Part shown: positions 1 through 7,870 of the stretch, piece by piece
Layout of the letters: each line of letters begins with the position of its first letter
How positions within the stretch are numbered: position 1 is the stretch's first letter
Source: Bacteroides sp. CAG:530
GTDB lineage: Bacteria; Bacteroidota; Bacteroidia; Bacteroidales; Bacteroidaceae
Assembly (NCBI GenBank): GCA_000434735.1
Contig: FR881290.1
Location: 1 to 38,382, forward strand
Length of the DNA: 38,382 nucleotides
Reading direction: 5' to 3'
Notes under the pieces: generated by a model
Seen by the model: the letters and a program-made list of their open reading frames with translations, nothing else
Database searches by the model: none
What the model was told of the DNA's origin: nothing
Made by a program: the position numbers and the translations under genes

Positions 1-94
1 GTTTTTGAGCTTTTGACACACCCTCTTGAGCTTAAAATCTATTTGGTACTATTATTATTTTTCCAAATTAAATTAAGTACTTTCTACTTAAGGC

Positions 95-2758
95 TTATTT
101 TTTACTGTTTTCAGTAGACAAAACCTTGATAGCACCTGTAGTTTTGATTTTTGCAATCTGAGGGATATTAATAGTAGCTACAGACGTTGCATTCTTATCC
201 TGCTGCAAGTCGTTACCACCATTGTACCATTCTACCATACCAGTTGTATTAACTACTGTCAACTTACCACCGAATGAAGCATCAGCATCAACGTCATATG
301 CGAAAGAAAGACCTGCTTTATCCAATTTATAAGTATTTTTACCATACTCAGTATAAGTACCCTTTTCGTAAACCACCTTACCATCTCTATCTTTGATAAC
401 AACCAACTTGCTCATATCCTTAGTATCAGCTGTAGCAGTGAATGTCTTCAAAGTAATAGCATCGATTTCAGCATTGAATGGACGAACAAAGCGAACGATG
501 TAATCCTTAACACATTCTTCACCATTTGCCATTGTAGCTACCATTTGAATCTGATAATCTCTAGATTCTTCTTTAGTAGTGAACGGAGTAGTCAACTTGA
601 TAGTCTGATTCTTATAATCTGTACCTTCAATTACGGCACCTTCTTGTACAGGAGTTGTAGCTTTGAAGCGGAATTTAAGTGAAGTGTGGTTACCCGGCAA
701 TGCATAGCCTGACAAGTAGTTCTTGCACTGTTCCTTCATTTCGCTAATAAGTTTCCAAGATTCACCTTCCATCTTACCCTTAACCTGGATGATGTTAGAA
801 CCAATCAAATAGTCAGGATTCAATTCAGGAAGAGCCTTAGCGTGTTTAATGCTATAAGTAAACTTAACAATTACATTGCGGTGAGTCTTGTTATTCTTAG
901 CAGGATACTTAATAGCCACTTCTTCCTTAGCAGGCTTGTTGTAAACTGCTACTGTATTATCAATAGTTACTTCAATCATGTTAGTACCTGTAACACCAGC
1001 AGCACCAGGCATATTAGCTAAAGGTCTTACACCAGTAGGAGCTTTACCTTCAGTACTTGGACGATTGTAGTTAGCAGCGAAATCTTCTTTAGACAAGCCT
1101 AACGCATCATAAATCTTAACGTTTGCATCTTCCCAAGTCATTACCTTCTTAAATCCGTTGTTTGCGTCGATATTAGAGTATTCAACTTCACCAACAGGAA
1201 CGGTTACAACAAAGTCTTCCAAGTCAGGAGCGACAGTAGATTCACGTACAATGTTGATTTTAATAAAACCAGTAGCCATTGTAGTGCCTTTAACCTTAGC
1301 AACTACTTTCACAACCGGAGTACGTCCTACAGCAGCAGTACCTTGAGCCAACCATTCATTGTCAACTTTAACTACACTACCATCAAGGCTGATAAACTTA
1401 TTCTGGTTAGTTTTTCCATCTTCACCCAAGAATTCATCGTTCTTAGAATATACATAAGAAATTTCGTCTTCAGCTACGCCAGCAGCAACCAACGACTTGT
1501 CGATTTCTTTAGCCCATGCCATAACAATAGGAGCCAAATCCAATTCCTTATCATAAACCAATTCTGCATCGTTAGCTGAATTAACTGTAACAGCAGTAAT
1601 TTTTGTAGGATAGAAGCTTGTAGGTTCAGCAATAGGTTCACCGTCTTTAACCTTAGCTATACCAAATTCTCTAAGCTCCTGTGCTTTTACAATTGAATAG
1701 TTAGAAACGATTTCAGAAGCATCTTCTTTATTTGTTGCCTTCAAAGCAATGATAGCGTGTTCATTATCATTGTTAACGAAATCAAGATTCTTAAGAGTCT
1801 GCAAAGTGAAGTTCATGCCACCCTTGCCATCTTTTTCGCTCTTCATAATCTTAACCAAGTCTGTATTATCACCTGCTACACGGCTTTTTACAACTCTATT
1901 AATAAAGTTCCATTCTACGTTTTTAACGTCAGCATTCTGAGGATTCAAACGATAAGTAACAGTAGGATTAGTAGAAACTACGAAATCATACTCATTAGAA
2001 CCTTTTTTCTTCTTCAAAAGAGTATAGAAATCGATACGTCCCAAACCAGTCTGTTCATCGATTACTTCAGGAACGAAAGCCAAAGAACGAAGTGTATCTG
2101 TCAATTTAATCTTGATAGGAGCTTCGCTTCCTGCTACACCGCTCAAAGTCAAATAACCGTTTTCAGTATCCCAAACAGCTGAAACAGTTTCGCTTGACTT
2201 AGGAGCCCATTCAGTAGACTGAATTTCTTCTGTTTTTGTACCGTCAGCTTTTACAGTAACCTTTACCCAGTAACCAGCAGCAGCACCTTCAGTTCCAGGA
2301 TAGAAATATACTGCATCAGGAGTTACGCCGTCTGCACCCGGCTTACCGTTTGTACCCGGTGTACCAGCAACGCCATCATTACCTTTTTCACCTTTCCAAG
2401 GGTTCTCTGTCTTTTTACCATCTACATACCAATAGCCATCTTCACCCATAGTAACAACAGTACCATTCTTACCAGCAGCACCAATTGCACCAGCAGCACC
2501 ATCTTTACCGTTAGTAAGAGTGAATGTTTTGTTATCACTCAATGTTACAACAACACCATTTGCTGTAGATTTAACATCTGTAATGACTGCGCCTTTCTTA
2601 ATCAATGATTCCAACTGTGACAAAGTGCCTTCTACAGCAGATACACGGTTGGTCAAGCCATCAATGTCATCATCGTAGTCCTTACAAGAAGTAAAAGTGC
2701 TTGATGATACTGCAATCAGAGTACCAAATAAAGCTACATTTAAAAACTTTTTGTTCAT
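95..2758 (-). CDS. Phase-variable surface lipoprotein with DUF4988/PL29-N-like region and collagen-like repeats
   Basis: An 887-residue lipoprotein. The signal peptide ends in TFTSC with the lipidated Cys at residue 25, followed by KDYDDD, an acid-rich stretch of the kind that sends Bacteroidetes lipoproteins to the cell surface. Residues 30-60 look like a short coiled coil, followed by a DUF4988-like segment. Two runs of Gly-X-Y triplets (about 84-99 and 123-144) are collagen-like. The remaining 700 residues look like beta-rich repeats; no catalytic motif was recognised. No promoter lies between the start codon and the left inverted repeat, where a 20-bp AT palindrome (2768-2787) sits just upstream of the ATG. 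Expression should depend on inversion of the 2820-3124 segment. The arrangement resembles the phase-variable surface-layer locus described in B. thetaiotaomicron. An S-layer or surface-coat role is inference from architecture and context. Confidence 0.85.
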   Translation of the reverse strand: MNKKFLNVALFGTLIAVSSSTFTSCKDYDDDIDGLTNRVSAVEGTLSQLESLIKKGAVITDVKSTANGVVVTLSDNKTFTLTNGKDGAAGAIGAAGKNGTVVTMGEDGYWYVDGKKTENPWKGEKGNDGVAGTPGTNGKPGADGVTPDAVYFYPGTEGAAAGYWVKVTVKADGTKTEEIQSTEWAPKSSETVSAVWDTENGYLTLSGVAGSEAPIKIKLTDTLRSLAFVPEVIDEQTGLGRIDFYTLLKKKKGSNEYDFVVSTNPTVTYRLNPQNADVKNVEWNFINRVVKSRVAGDNTDLVKIMKSEKDGKGGMNFTLQTLKNLDFVNNDNEHAIIALKATNKEDASEIVSNYSIVKAQELREFGIAKVKDGEPIAEPTSFYPTKITAVTVNSANDAELVYDKELDLAPIVMAWAKEIDKSLVAAGVAEDEISYVYSKNDEFLGEDGKTNQNKFISLDGSVVKVDNEWLAQGTAAVGRTPVVKVVAKVKGTTMATGFIKINIVRESTVAPDLEDFVVTVPVGEVEYSNIDANNGFKKVMTWEDANVKIYDALGLSKEDFAANYNRPSTEGKAPTGVRPLANMPGAAGVTGTNMIEVTIDNTVAVYNKPAKEEVAIKYPAKNNKTHRNVIVKFTYSIKHAKALPELNPDYLIGSNIIQVKGKMEGESWKLISEMKEQCKNYLSGYALPGNHTSLKFRFKATTPVQEGAVIEGTDYKNQTIKLTTPFTTKEESRDYQIQMVATMANGEECVKDYIVRFVRPFNAEIDAITLKTFTATADTKDMSKLVVIKDRDGKVVYEKGTYTEYGKNTYKLDKAGLSFAYDVDADASFGGKLTVVNTTGMVEWYNGGNDLQQDKNATSVATINIPQIAKIKTTGAIKVLSTENSKK

Positions 2759-2819
2759 AATGATAATTTTTAATTTATAAATTAAAAGGGTTTATATTAC
2801 TCTTAATCCATTTTTAGGC

Positions 2820-2841
2820 CCGTTACTTCGTAGGTAACGGC
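2820..2841 (+). repeat. Left inverted repeat (recombination site)
   Basis: This 22-bp site is an exact reverse complement of 3103-3124. It is built as two 7-bp arms, CCGTTAC and GTAACGG, around the 7-bp asymmetric spacer TTCGTAG. That is the usual design of a tyrosine-recombinase core site: arms bind two protomers and the spacer sets direction. On the minus strand the sequence after the hairpin is GCCTAAAAATGG, with no T-tract, so transcription toward the lipoprotein should pass. Confidence 0.9.
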
Positions 2842-3056
2842 AAAACCGACTCGCAGACCTGTCTAAATAATAAATCTTGATAAACACATTGTATGTGCAC
2901 AGAAATATTTTTACCCTCGTTTTTTCAGAAGACGAAGGGGAAGAGACGTCATGTCTCTAAACGTAGCATTTGAAAGAAGCGGAAGCTACATTTTCATAGT
3001 ATTTTTTGTGTTTTTCTCTTTTTTTAAACCTCTCAGTTCAATTTCCTTTTGATTTG

Positions 3057-3088
3057 TTTTGCTATTTCATGAAATATATCCATCTTTG
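3057..3088 (+). promoter_or_regulatory. Promoter inside the invertible segment, currently OFF
   Basis: TTTTG at 3057-3061, a 19-bp spacer, then CATCTTTG at 3081-3088, which matches the Bacteroides -33 TTTG and -7 TAnnTTTG elements except for the first base of the -7 box. The predicted start is near 3095, just before the right repeat. It points away from the lipoprotein and toward the 3' end of the recombinase gene on the opposite strand. Confidence 0.7.
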
Positions 3089-3102
3089 CACCGAACAAGC
3101 AC

Positions 3103-3124
3103 GCCGTTACCTACGAAGTAACGG
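3103..3124 (-). repeat. Right inverted repeat (recombination site)
   Basis: An exact reverse complement of 2820-2841, with the same 7-bp arms and the spacer CTACGAA in this orientation. It lies 26 bp from the stop codon of the recombinase gene. Together with the next base it makes an 8-bp stem, GCCGTTAC/GTAACGGC, followed by a T-rich run. Confidence 0.9.
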
Positions 3125-3134
3125 CTTCTTTTTT
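3103..3134 (+). terminator. Recombination site doubling as intrinsic terminator
   Basis: GCCGTTAC (3103-3110), a 7-nt loop, GTAACGGC (3118-3125), then TTCTTTTTT (3126-3134). This is a good rho-independent terminator for rightward transcription. It would stop the OFF-state transcript after roughly 40 nt, before it runs antisense into the recombinase gene. Confidence 0.7.
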
Positions 3135-3150
3135 AGCGCATTACCAAAAA

Positions 3151-4077
3151 TTACCCCCCTCCCATCACGCTGCCGACAACTTTGGCGTTCGCTTCGTCTA
3201 TCTTTATGTCGTTGAAGGGTTTAAGATATGTCTCGGTGACTGTAATAGAAGAATGCCCCATCGCCTCGCTGATAATTCCGGGATGAATCTCGCTATGATA
3301 AGCTACAGTGGCCCATGTATGGCGTGCGCAGTAGGTACTGAGAGTACTGTTTAAGCCCAGGCGCAAACCAAGAATACGGAGTCGGCGATTAAAGCCACGA
3401 AGGGCACGGCGGTACTCGGAATAGGCTTCCTCTGGAGAGGAAGAACGCAGGATTGGAAAAAGGTATGGCGACGACGGATCAGCATTACCATAGCGGGCTA
3501 TCAGACGCAAAGCCACTGGTGTGAGACGCACGGAAAGCAGACGCCCTGTCTTACGGCGACGATACATAATACGTCCATCGCTGAGATCGCACTTGCGCAG
3601 ATAGGCAAGGTCTACAAACGGCATACCGCGAAGCAAGAACATCAGCACGAAAAGTCCGTAAGTACGCTGAAGTTCAGAAGAAAGACCTACATAGGGTTTC
3701 TTGCGCGAGAATACCGCAGGCAGCTCGTCGCCTGCAATGGAACGTTTGCGGTCGGCACGGGTTCCGGTATATACGTCGCGGAACTGAAGCGGCACATACT
3801 GGGCGAGTCCGCGACTCAGCGCACGGTTATATACGGCACGCAGCACACGCATATAAGTAGACACCGTATTCCACTTGCAATTGCGTCGGCGCAGGTATCC
3901 CTCAAAGCCTTTCAGCCACGAAGCCGTGAGTCCGGAAAATGGCAGCGGACATCCGCCACAATAAAGATTTAACGCACGGAGTGTACTCCGATAGATGTGG
4001 GCAGTTCCCAATTTGCCCGATTCTTGCAATGTCACAATGACTGACTCCATAAAAGGAATGAATTGTCTTGATTTCAT
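3151..4077 (-). CDS. Tyrosine site-specific recombinase (DNA invertase)
   Basis: A 308-residue tyrosine recombinase of the Bacteroidetes integrase type. The N-terminal SAM-like/core-binding domain covers about residues 5-100. The catalytic domain shows Arg150 (LLRGMPF), Lys176, Tyr249-x-x-Arg252 in TYCARHTWA (many Bacteroidetes enzymes have Tyr here instead of His), His275 (MGHSS) and the nucleophile Tyr284 (TETYLKPF). The gene ends 26 bp from the right inverted repeat of the 2820-3124 segment, which marks it as the likely invertase for that switch and therefore the controller of the adjacent lipoprotein. A possible -7 box on the minus strand (TAAATTTG at 4164-4171) would give an 80-nt leader, but no good -33 box accompanies it. 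The ends of an integrative element are not seen, so a local invertase is more likely than a mobile-element integrase. Confidence 0.9.
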   Translation of the reverse strand: MKSRQFIPFMESVIVTLQESGKLGTAHIYRSTLRALNLYCGGCPLPFSGLTASWLKGFEGYLRRRNCKWNTVSTYMRVLRAVYNRALSRGLAQYVPLQFRDVYTGTRADRKRSIAGDELPAVFSRKKPYVGLSSELQRTYGLFVLMFLLRGMPFVDLAYLRKCDLSDGRIMYRRRKTGRLLSVRLTPVALRLIARYGNADPSSPYLFPILRSSSPEEAYSEYRRALRGFNRRLRILGLRLGLNSTLSTYCARHTWATVAYHSEIHPGIISEAMGHSSITVTETYLKPFNDIKIDEANAKVVGSVMGGG

Positions 4078-4470
4078 AAAATAAAATACTATAGATTTTT
4101 TAAGCTGTTCTTTTCTCTATCTAATTTTCATTTTTCTAATATATATACAAATGCCGAATAAAGCAAATTTACACGCACGCAAGCCCCATAAGAGGGTCTC
4201 AAAAGAGCTTTCGGAGGGGGTAATTTGTCAAACATTGGTGGAGAGATACCAAAAGAAATGTTTTTACATGTATAATTATAAATTTTACCATGCTAAAGAA
4301 AAGTATTATAAAACATATTACGCAGGGAGCTTTAACGAAGAATAACATGGGTTTTTACATTCTTTTAGATTCACGCTACACCTATTATATATAATAAGCA
4401 GAAATACGCCCCTACTTGCATCTATGAATCTTTTAATCTACCTTTGTGGGATAGCATTAAAGACTGTATT
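4078..4470. other. Intergenic region between divergent recombinase and thioesterase genes
   Basis: About 390 bp, strongly AT-rich. It holds a possible minus-strand -7 box for the recombinase (4164-4171) and a good plus-strand promoter for the thioesterase (4416-4446). A 64-codon open frame at 4151-4345 has no start signals or recognisable protein character and is not called. Confidence 0.5.
4416..4446 (+). promoter_or_regulatory. Promoter of thioesterase-dprA operon
   Basis: TTG at 4416-4418, a 20-bp spacer and TACCTTTG at 4439-4446 fit the Bacteroides sigma consensus. The expected start near 4452 excludes an in-frame TTG start at 4444 and supports the ATG at 4471. Confidence 0.75.
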
Positions 4471-4878
4471 ATGAGCAACTATATATACGAATTGAAGATG
4501 AAAGTGCGCGACTATGAGTGCGACCTTCAGGGAATAGTGAACAACGCTAATTACCAACACTACATTGAACATACACGCCATGAGTTTCTAACCTCTACAG
4601 GCATAAGCTTCGCAGGTCTGCATGAGCAAGGAATAGACCCTGTGGTGGCGCGACTGAATATGGCTTTCAAAACCCCACTAAAGAGTGGAGACGAGTTCGT
4701 ATCGAAGCTCTATCTTAAAAAAGAAGGAATAAAGTACGTGTTCTATCAAGACATATTCCGACTACCAGATATGAAGGTTGTTATCAAATCGACTGTAGAA
4801 ACAGTGTGCGTAGTGAACGGACGCCTTGGAAACAGTGATTTATTCGACTCAGTATTCGCCCCATATCTAACGGAATGA
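4471..4878 (+). CDS. Acyl-CoA thioesterase, hotdog fold (YbgC/4-hydroxybenzoyl-CoA thioesterase type)
   Basis: A 135-residue single-domain hotdog protein. The motif near the N-terminus, VRDYECDLQGIVNNANYQHY, matches the YbgC/FadM family pattern in which an Asp and the following Gly-Val-x-x-Asn-x-x-Tyr line the active site. Such enzymes hydrolyse short or aromatic acyl-CoA thioesters in the cytoplasm; the substrate here is unknown. The ATG at 4471 was chosen because the upstream in-frame TTG lies inside the promoter -7 box. The stop codon overlaps the dprA start as ATGA, so the two genes are translationally coupled. Confidence 0.85.
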   Translation: MSNYIYELKMKVRDYECDLQGIVNNANYQHYIEHTRHEFLTSTGISFAGLHEQGIDPVVARLNMAFKTPLKSGDEFVSKLYLKKEGIKYVFYQDIFRLPDMKVVIKSTVETVCVVNGRLGNSDLFDSVFAPYLTE

Positions 4879-5990
4879 AAGACCAAGAGCTATTATATCG
4901 CCTCGCCCTCACTTTATTGCCCGGAATAGGCAATGTGGGAGCCAACAAACTGCTGAGGGCTGCGGGTAACGCAACTGTACTGTTTGAGCATAGTAACGAA
5001 CTGGAAGACATAGTACCCGACGTATCGCCTAAGTTGAAAGACGTATTCTACTGCCCCGACACGCTGCGGCTATGCGAAGCCGAGCTCAACTTTGCCGAGA
5101 AGAACCGCATAGCCTGTCTTACTGATGCAGACGAGGCTTTCCCCTCGCGCCTTCGCGAATGCGACGACGCTCCCATCGTATTATTCTACCGTGGCTCGGC
5201 CGATTTAAACAAACAACATATAGTAAGCATGGTGGGCACACGCAATGCCACAGACTACGGTAAAGAGCTATGCCTTAAATTCGTAACAGAACTGCACGAA
5301 TTGTTACCTGATGTACTTATAGTAAGTGGACTAGCGTACGGTATAGACATACACTCTCACCGAGCAGCCCTGCAAAACGGCTTTGACACAGTAGGGGTTT
5401 TAGCGCACGGACTTGACAGAATATACCCAGCGGTACATAGACGTACAGCCGTAGAAATGGTTTCGCACGGCGGACTGCTCACAGAATTCATGAGCGGAAC
5501 CAATCCTGACAGACAAAACTTCGTAAAACGAAACCGAATAGTAGCCGGAATGAGCGATGCTACAATAGTAGTGGAATCGGCAGCCAAAGGAGGTTCGCTA
5601 ATCACCGCCGACATAGCCGAAAGCTATCAACGAGACTGCTTCGCGTTCCCCGGACGAATAACTGACTCCGCTTCGGAAGGTTGCAACGCCTTGATACGCG
5701 CTAACCGGGCTGCTCTGCTGCAAAGTGCAGAAGAGTTTGTGCAGGCTATGGGATGGGACAAGAAAAAAACTGCACCACGCAACGTACAAAGGCAACTCTT
5801 CCCCGAGCTTAGCGAAGAAGAGCAAATAATAATTTCACTACTGCAAAAGCAACCCGACGGGCTGCAAATAAACACGTTGGTGGTAGAAAGTAACATCCCC
5901 GTAAACCGCATGAGCGGCATCTTGTTCGAATTGGAAATGAAAGGAATAATACGAATGGCGGCAGGAGGAGTATACCGTCTACTTGGCTAA
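4875..5990 (+). CDS. dprA: DNA-processing protein DprA
   Basis: A 371-residue protein of typical DprA/Smf layout. The N-terminal helix-hairpin-helix-like segment has LLPGIGNVGA (residues 14-23). The Rossmann-type DNA-binding core contains VGTRNATDYG (120-129), SGLAYGIDIHSH (151-162), FVKRNRI (216-222) and GGSLITA (239-245). A C-terminal winged-helix domain follows a linker at about 300-315. DprA binds single-stranded DNA and loads RecA during natural transformation; it is widespread in bacteria not known to be competent, where its role is less clear. It is the second gene of an operon with the thioesterase, overlapping it by 4 bp. Confidence 0.95.
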   Translation: MKDQELLYRLALTLLPGIGNVGANKLLRAAGNATVLFEHSNELEDIVPDVSPKLKDVFYCPDTLRLCEAELNFAEKNRIACLTDADEAFPSRLRECDDAPIVLFYRGSADLNKQHIVSMVGTRNATDYGKELCLKFVTELHELLPDVLIVSGLAYGIDIHSHRAALQNGFDTVGVLAHGLDRIYPAVHRRTAVEMVSHGGLLTEFMSGTNPDRQNFVKRNRIVAGMSDATIVVESAAKGGSLITADIAESYQRDCFAFPGRITDSASEGCNALIRANRAALLQSAEEFVQAMGWDKKKTAPRNVQRQLFPELSEEEQIIISLLQKQPDGLQINTLVVESNIPVNRMSGILFELEMKGIIRMAAGGVYRLLG

Positions 5991-5995
5991 AGGAC

Positions 5996-6022
5996 AAAAA
6001 AAATGGGAGAACGCTTTCTCCC
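5996..6022 (-). terminator. Intrinsic terminator of the pfkB-S41 peptidase unit
   Basis: Perfect 7-bp stem, GGGAGAA (6005-6011) and TTCTCCC (6016-6022), with a 4-nt loop. Read on the minus strand it is followed by ATTTTTTTT (5996-6004), a strong U-tract. On the plus strand it may also help end dprA, but the T-tract there is poor. Confidence 0.85.
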
Positions 6023-6143
6023 AACCTTTGTTAACCTTAAATCTAATACTATGAAAAAAATCACATGCGAATGTATGATTTACAAATTAGATTCGCAATA
6101 TTTTAAATAGTATTTATTATAAGTTTGAATATTTTTACACTTA

Positions 6144-7835
6144 TTATTTCTTAGGCAAAAGTACCTCTTGATACTTCTGATTATCAGATAGTACCTCTAT
6201 TGCTTTCTGCAAATCTTTATCGTCTTTGAGGCGCTGCATAACCGCTCCGCGCTGATAGAAATAACGTGTAGCAATTTCTACTTCAATCATATCACGGATA
6301 GGCTTAGCAAAATAATCCAAATCTCTGTCGAGGTTATGATTCAACTTTTGTTCTAACGCCTTGAATTCTTCGGATGCTCCTTCCATATAGCCTTCTATCT
6401 CGGCTACCTCTTTCAGGGTCTTCAGCAACTTTTCGCTCTGGCGGTCGTATGTAAAATTACGTCCTTTAACCAATTGCTTGAAGTCTGCATAGTCTGCGTC
6501 TGTAAGTTTCAGAGAATCCACGCTTGCCGGAGCTTCATGATTAAGGCAATACTGAGTAACGTAATCGAAAATCAAATCATCGTTTACCAAATACACTAAT
6601 ATATTAGGTACCTTATCGCCTTTAACTTCAATATCCGGTCGGATACCTCCGCCGTCTCTCACCTCACGTCCAGCAGCGGTATGGAATACAGTAGTCAAGC
6701 TATCAGGAATACGCACCGCCTGACCGTTGGCATTCTTTTTGGCATAATCGATAGCCTGAATGCATCGTCCGCTTGGAATGTAATACTTAGATGTAGTAAC
6801 CTTAAGCGTACCATTGTAAGGCAACGGACGAGTAGTCTGCACCAATCCCTTACCGAAGGTACGAGAACCAACTACCACAGCTCTATCCAAATCCTGCAGA
6901 GAACCGCTCGTAATCTCCGACGCTGATGCCGTATTGCCATTCACCAAGAAAGCCAGCGGAATTTCGGTATCGATAGGTTCGTTTGTAGTCTTATATGAAC
7001 TTTGCGCCTGCTGAAGCTTGCCTTTAGTTACTACAATCTCCTTACCTTTCGGCACGAAGAAGTTTACTATTTCTATTGCCTCCTGCAATGAGCCACCGCC
7101 ATTATCGCGCAAATCGAAAATCAACGACTTAGCTCCCTGTTCTTTCAGCTCAATAAATGCCTTCTTAACATCCTTAGAACAATTATCAGTGAAAGAAGTA
7201 AGAGAGATATATCCTACTCCATCTTTTACAAAGCCATAATAAGGCACCGGATTAGTACGGATGCTCTTACGTGTAATCTTGAACTCGAGTACAGTACTAT
7301 CATTTTTCAACGGGCGAAGCACTTTCAGTATAAACGAAGTACCCGGCTCGCCACGCAATGCGGCGCTCACTTTCGATACGAAATCTTGCGGCTTCATATC
7401 GCCACGCTCCATCTCCTTGCCACCTACTGACAATATGATATCGCCAGCCTTTACACCGACCTCGGCAGCAGGCATTCCCTCGGTAGGCTCAATGATAGCA
7501 ATGCGATCTTTAAGTTTATAATAACGGATAGCAGCTCCGATGCCGGCATATTTTCCGGTAATCATCTCCTTAAGGCTGCTCACCTCTTCTTCGGGATAAT
7601 ATTCCGTATAAGGGTCGGTCATCATAAGCATACCCTCTACCCCATTCTGAATCATCTTATCGGGGTTGATGGTATCTACATAAAATAAATCGAGTTCCTT
7701 AAATATAGTATTGAATATATCGAGGTTCTTTGAGATTCTGAACTTACGGTCGTCATTGTCGATAGAGGCGAACGAAGAAAGTCCCAACCCCATCAACATT
7801 ACGAAAACGCCAAGCAATGTTTTTTTCTTATCCAT
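6144..7835 (-). CDS. S41 family C-terminal processing peptidase (CtpA-like)
   Basis: A 563-residue exported protease. A hydrophobic N-terminal signal (residues 5-24) is followed by a helical N-terminal region, a PDZ domain at about 90-190 (ligand-loop area YAGIGAAI, and EVGVKAGDIILSVGG) and the S41 catalytic domain at about 200-370. The catalytic pair is Ser304 in GNTASASEI and Lys329 in RTFGKG, 25 residues apart as in the plant D1 processing peptidase. A C-terminal helical extension of about 150 residues is typical of Bacteroidetes members. It acts in the periplasm on C-termini of exported proteins; its targets are unknown. It starts 35 bp after the PfkB kinase gene and is probably co-transcribed with it. 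Confidence 0.93.
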   Translation of the reverse strand: MDKKKTLLGVFVMLMGLGLSSFASIDNDDRKFRISKNLDIFNTIFKELDLFYVDTINPDKMIQNGVEGMLMMTDPYTEYYPEEEVSSLKEMITGKYAGIGAAIRYYKLKDRIAIIEPTEGMPAAEVGVKAGDIILSVGGKEMERGDMKPQDFVSKVSAALRGEPGTSFILKVLRPLKNDSTVLEFKITRKSIRTNPVPYYGFVKDGVGYISLTSFTDNCSKDVKKAFIELKEQGAKSLIFDLRDNGGGSLQEAIEIVNFFVPKGKEIVVTKGKLQQAQSSYKTTNEPIDTEIPLAFLVNGNTASASEITSGSLQDLDRAVVVGSRTFGKGLVQTTRPLPYNGTLKVTTSKYYIPSGRCIQAIDYAKKNANGQAVRIPDSLTTVFHTAAGREVRDGGGIRPDIEVKGDKVPNILVYLVNDDLIFDYVTQYCLNHEAPASVDSLKLTDADYADFKQLVKGRNFTYDRQSEKLLKTLKEVAEIEGYMEGASEEFKALEQKLNHNLDRDLDYFAKPIRDMIEVEIATRYFYQRGAVMQRLKDDKDLQKAIEVLSDNQKYQEVLLPKK

Positions 7836-7870
7836 TTTACTTTAATTTTAGAATGCTGCAAATAAACATA

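Larger units (their letters stand above)
2820..3124. promoter_or_regulatory. Invertible promoter segment (phase switch)
   Basis: The segment is 305 bp and its ends are perfect inverted repeats of 22 bp. It contains one Bacteroides-type promoter directed rightward, away from the lipoprotein gene, and no TAnnTTTG match directed leftward. Inversion would place the -7 box near 2856-2863 on the minus strand, giving the lipoprotein a leader of about 90 nt. A tyrosine recombinase gene follows immediately on the right. The interior (about 2920-2995) holds several small stems, for example AGAGAC/GTCTCT at 2943-2958 and GTAGC/GCTAC at about 2964-2989. In this assembly the switch is in the OFF orientation. 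Confidence 0.87.

Noticed and set aside
2820..3124. Insertion sequence or MITE bounded by terminal inverted repeats
   Set aside because: No transposase, no target-site duplication, internal promoter, repeats with recombinase core-site symmetry and an adjacent tyrosine recombinase all fit an invertible switch better.
3006..3215. 69-codon open frame crossing the right inverted repeat
   Set aside because: It runs through the invertible segment boundary and antisense into the recombinase gene; inversion would break it, and it has no protein character.
3151..4077. Integrase marking a conjugative or phage element
   Set aside because: No att-type direct repeats, no mobilisation or phage genes; the neighbouring genes are normal chromosomal ones.
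4151..4345. 64-codon open frame on the plus strand upstream of the thioesterase gene
   Set aside because: No promoter or ribosome site of its own, composition rich in Lys/Tyr as expected from AT-rich random sequence, and it spans the likely promoter region of the recombinase gene.
4444..4470. Upstream TTG start for the thioesterase
   Set aside because: It lies within the -7 box of the promoter and would not be transcribed.
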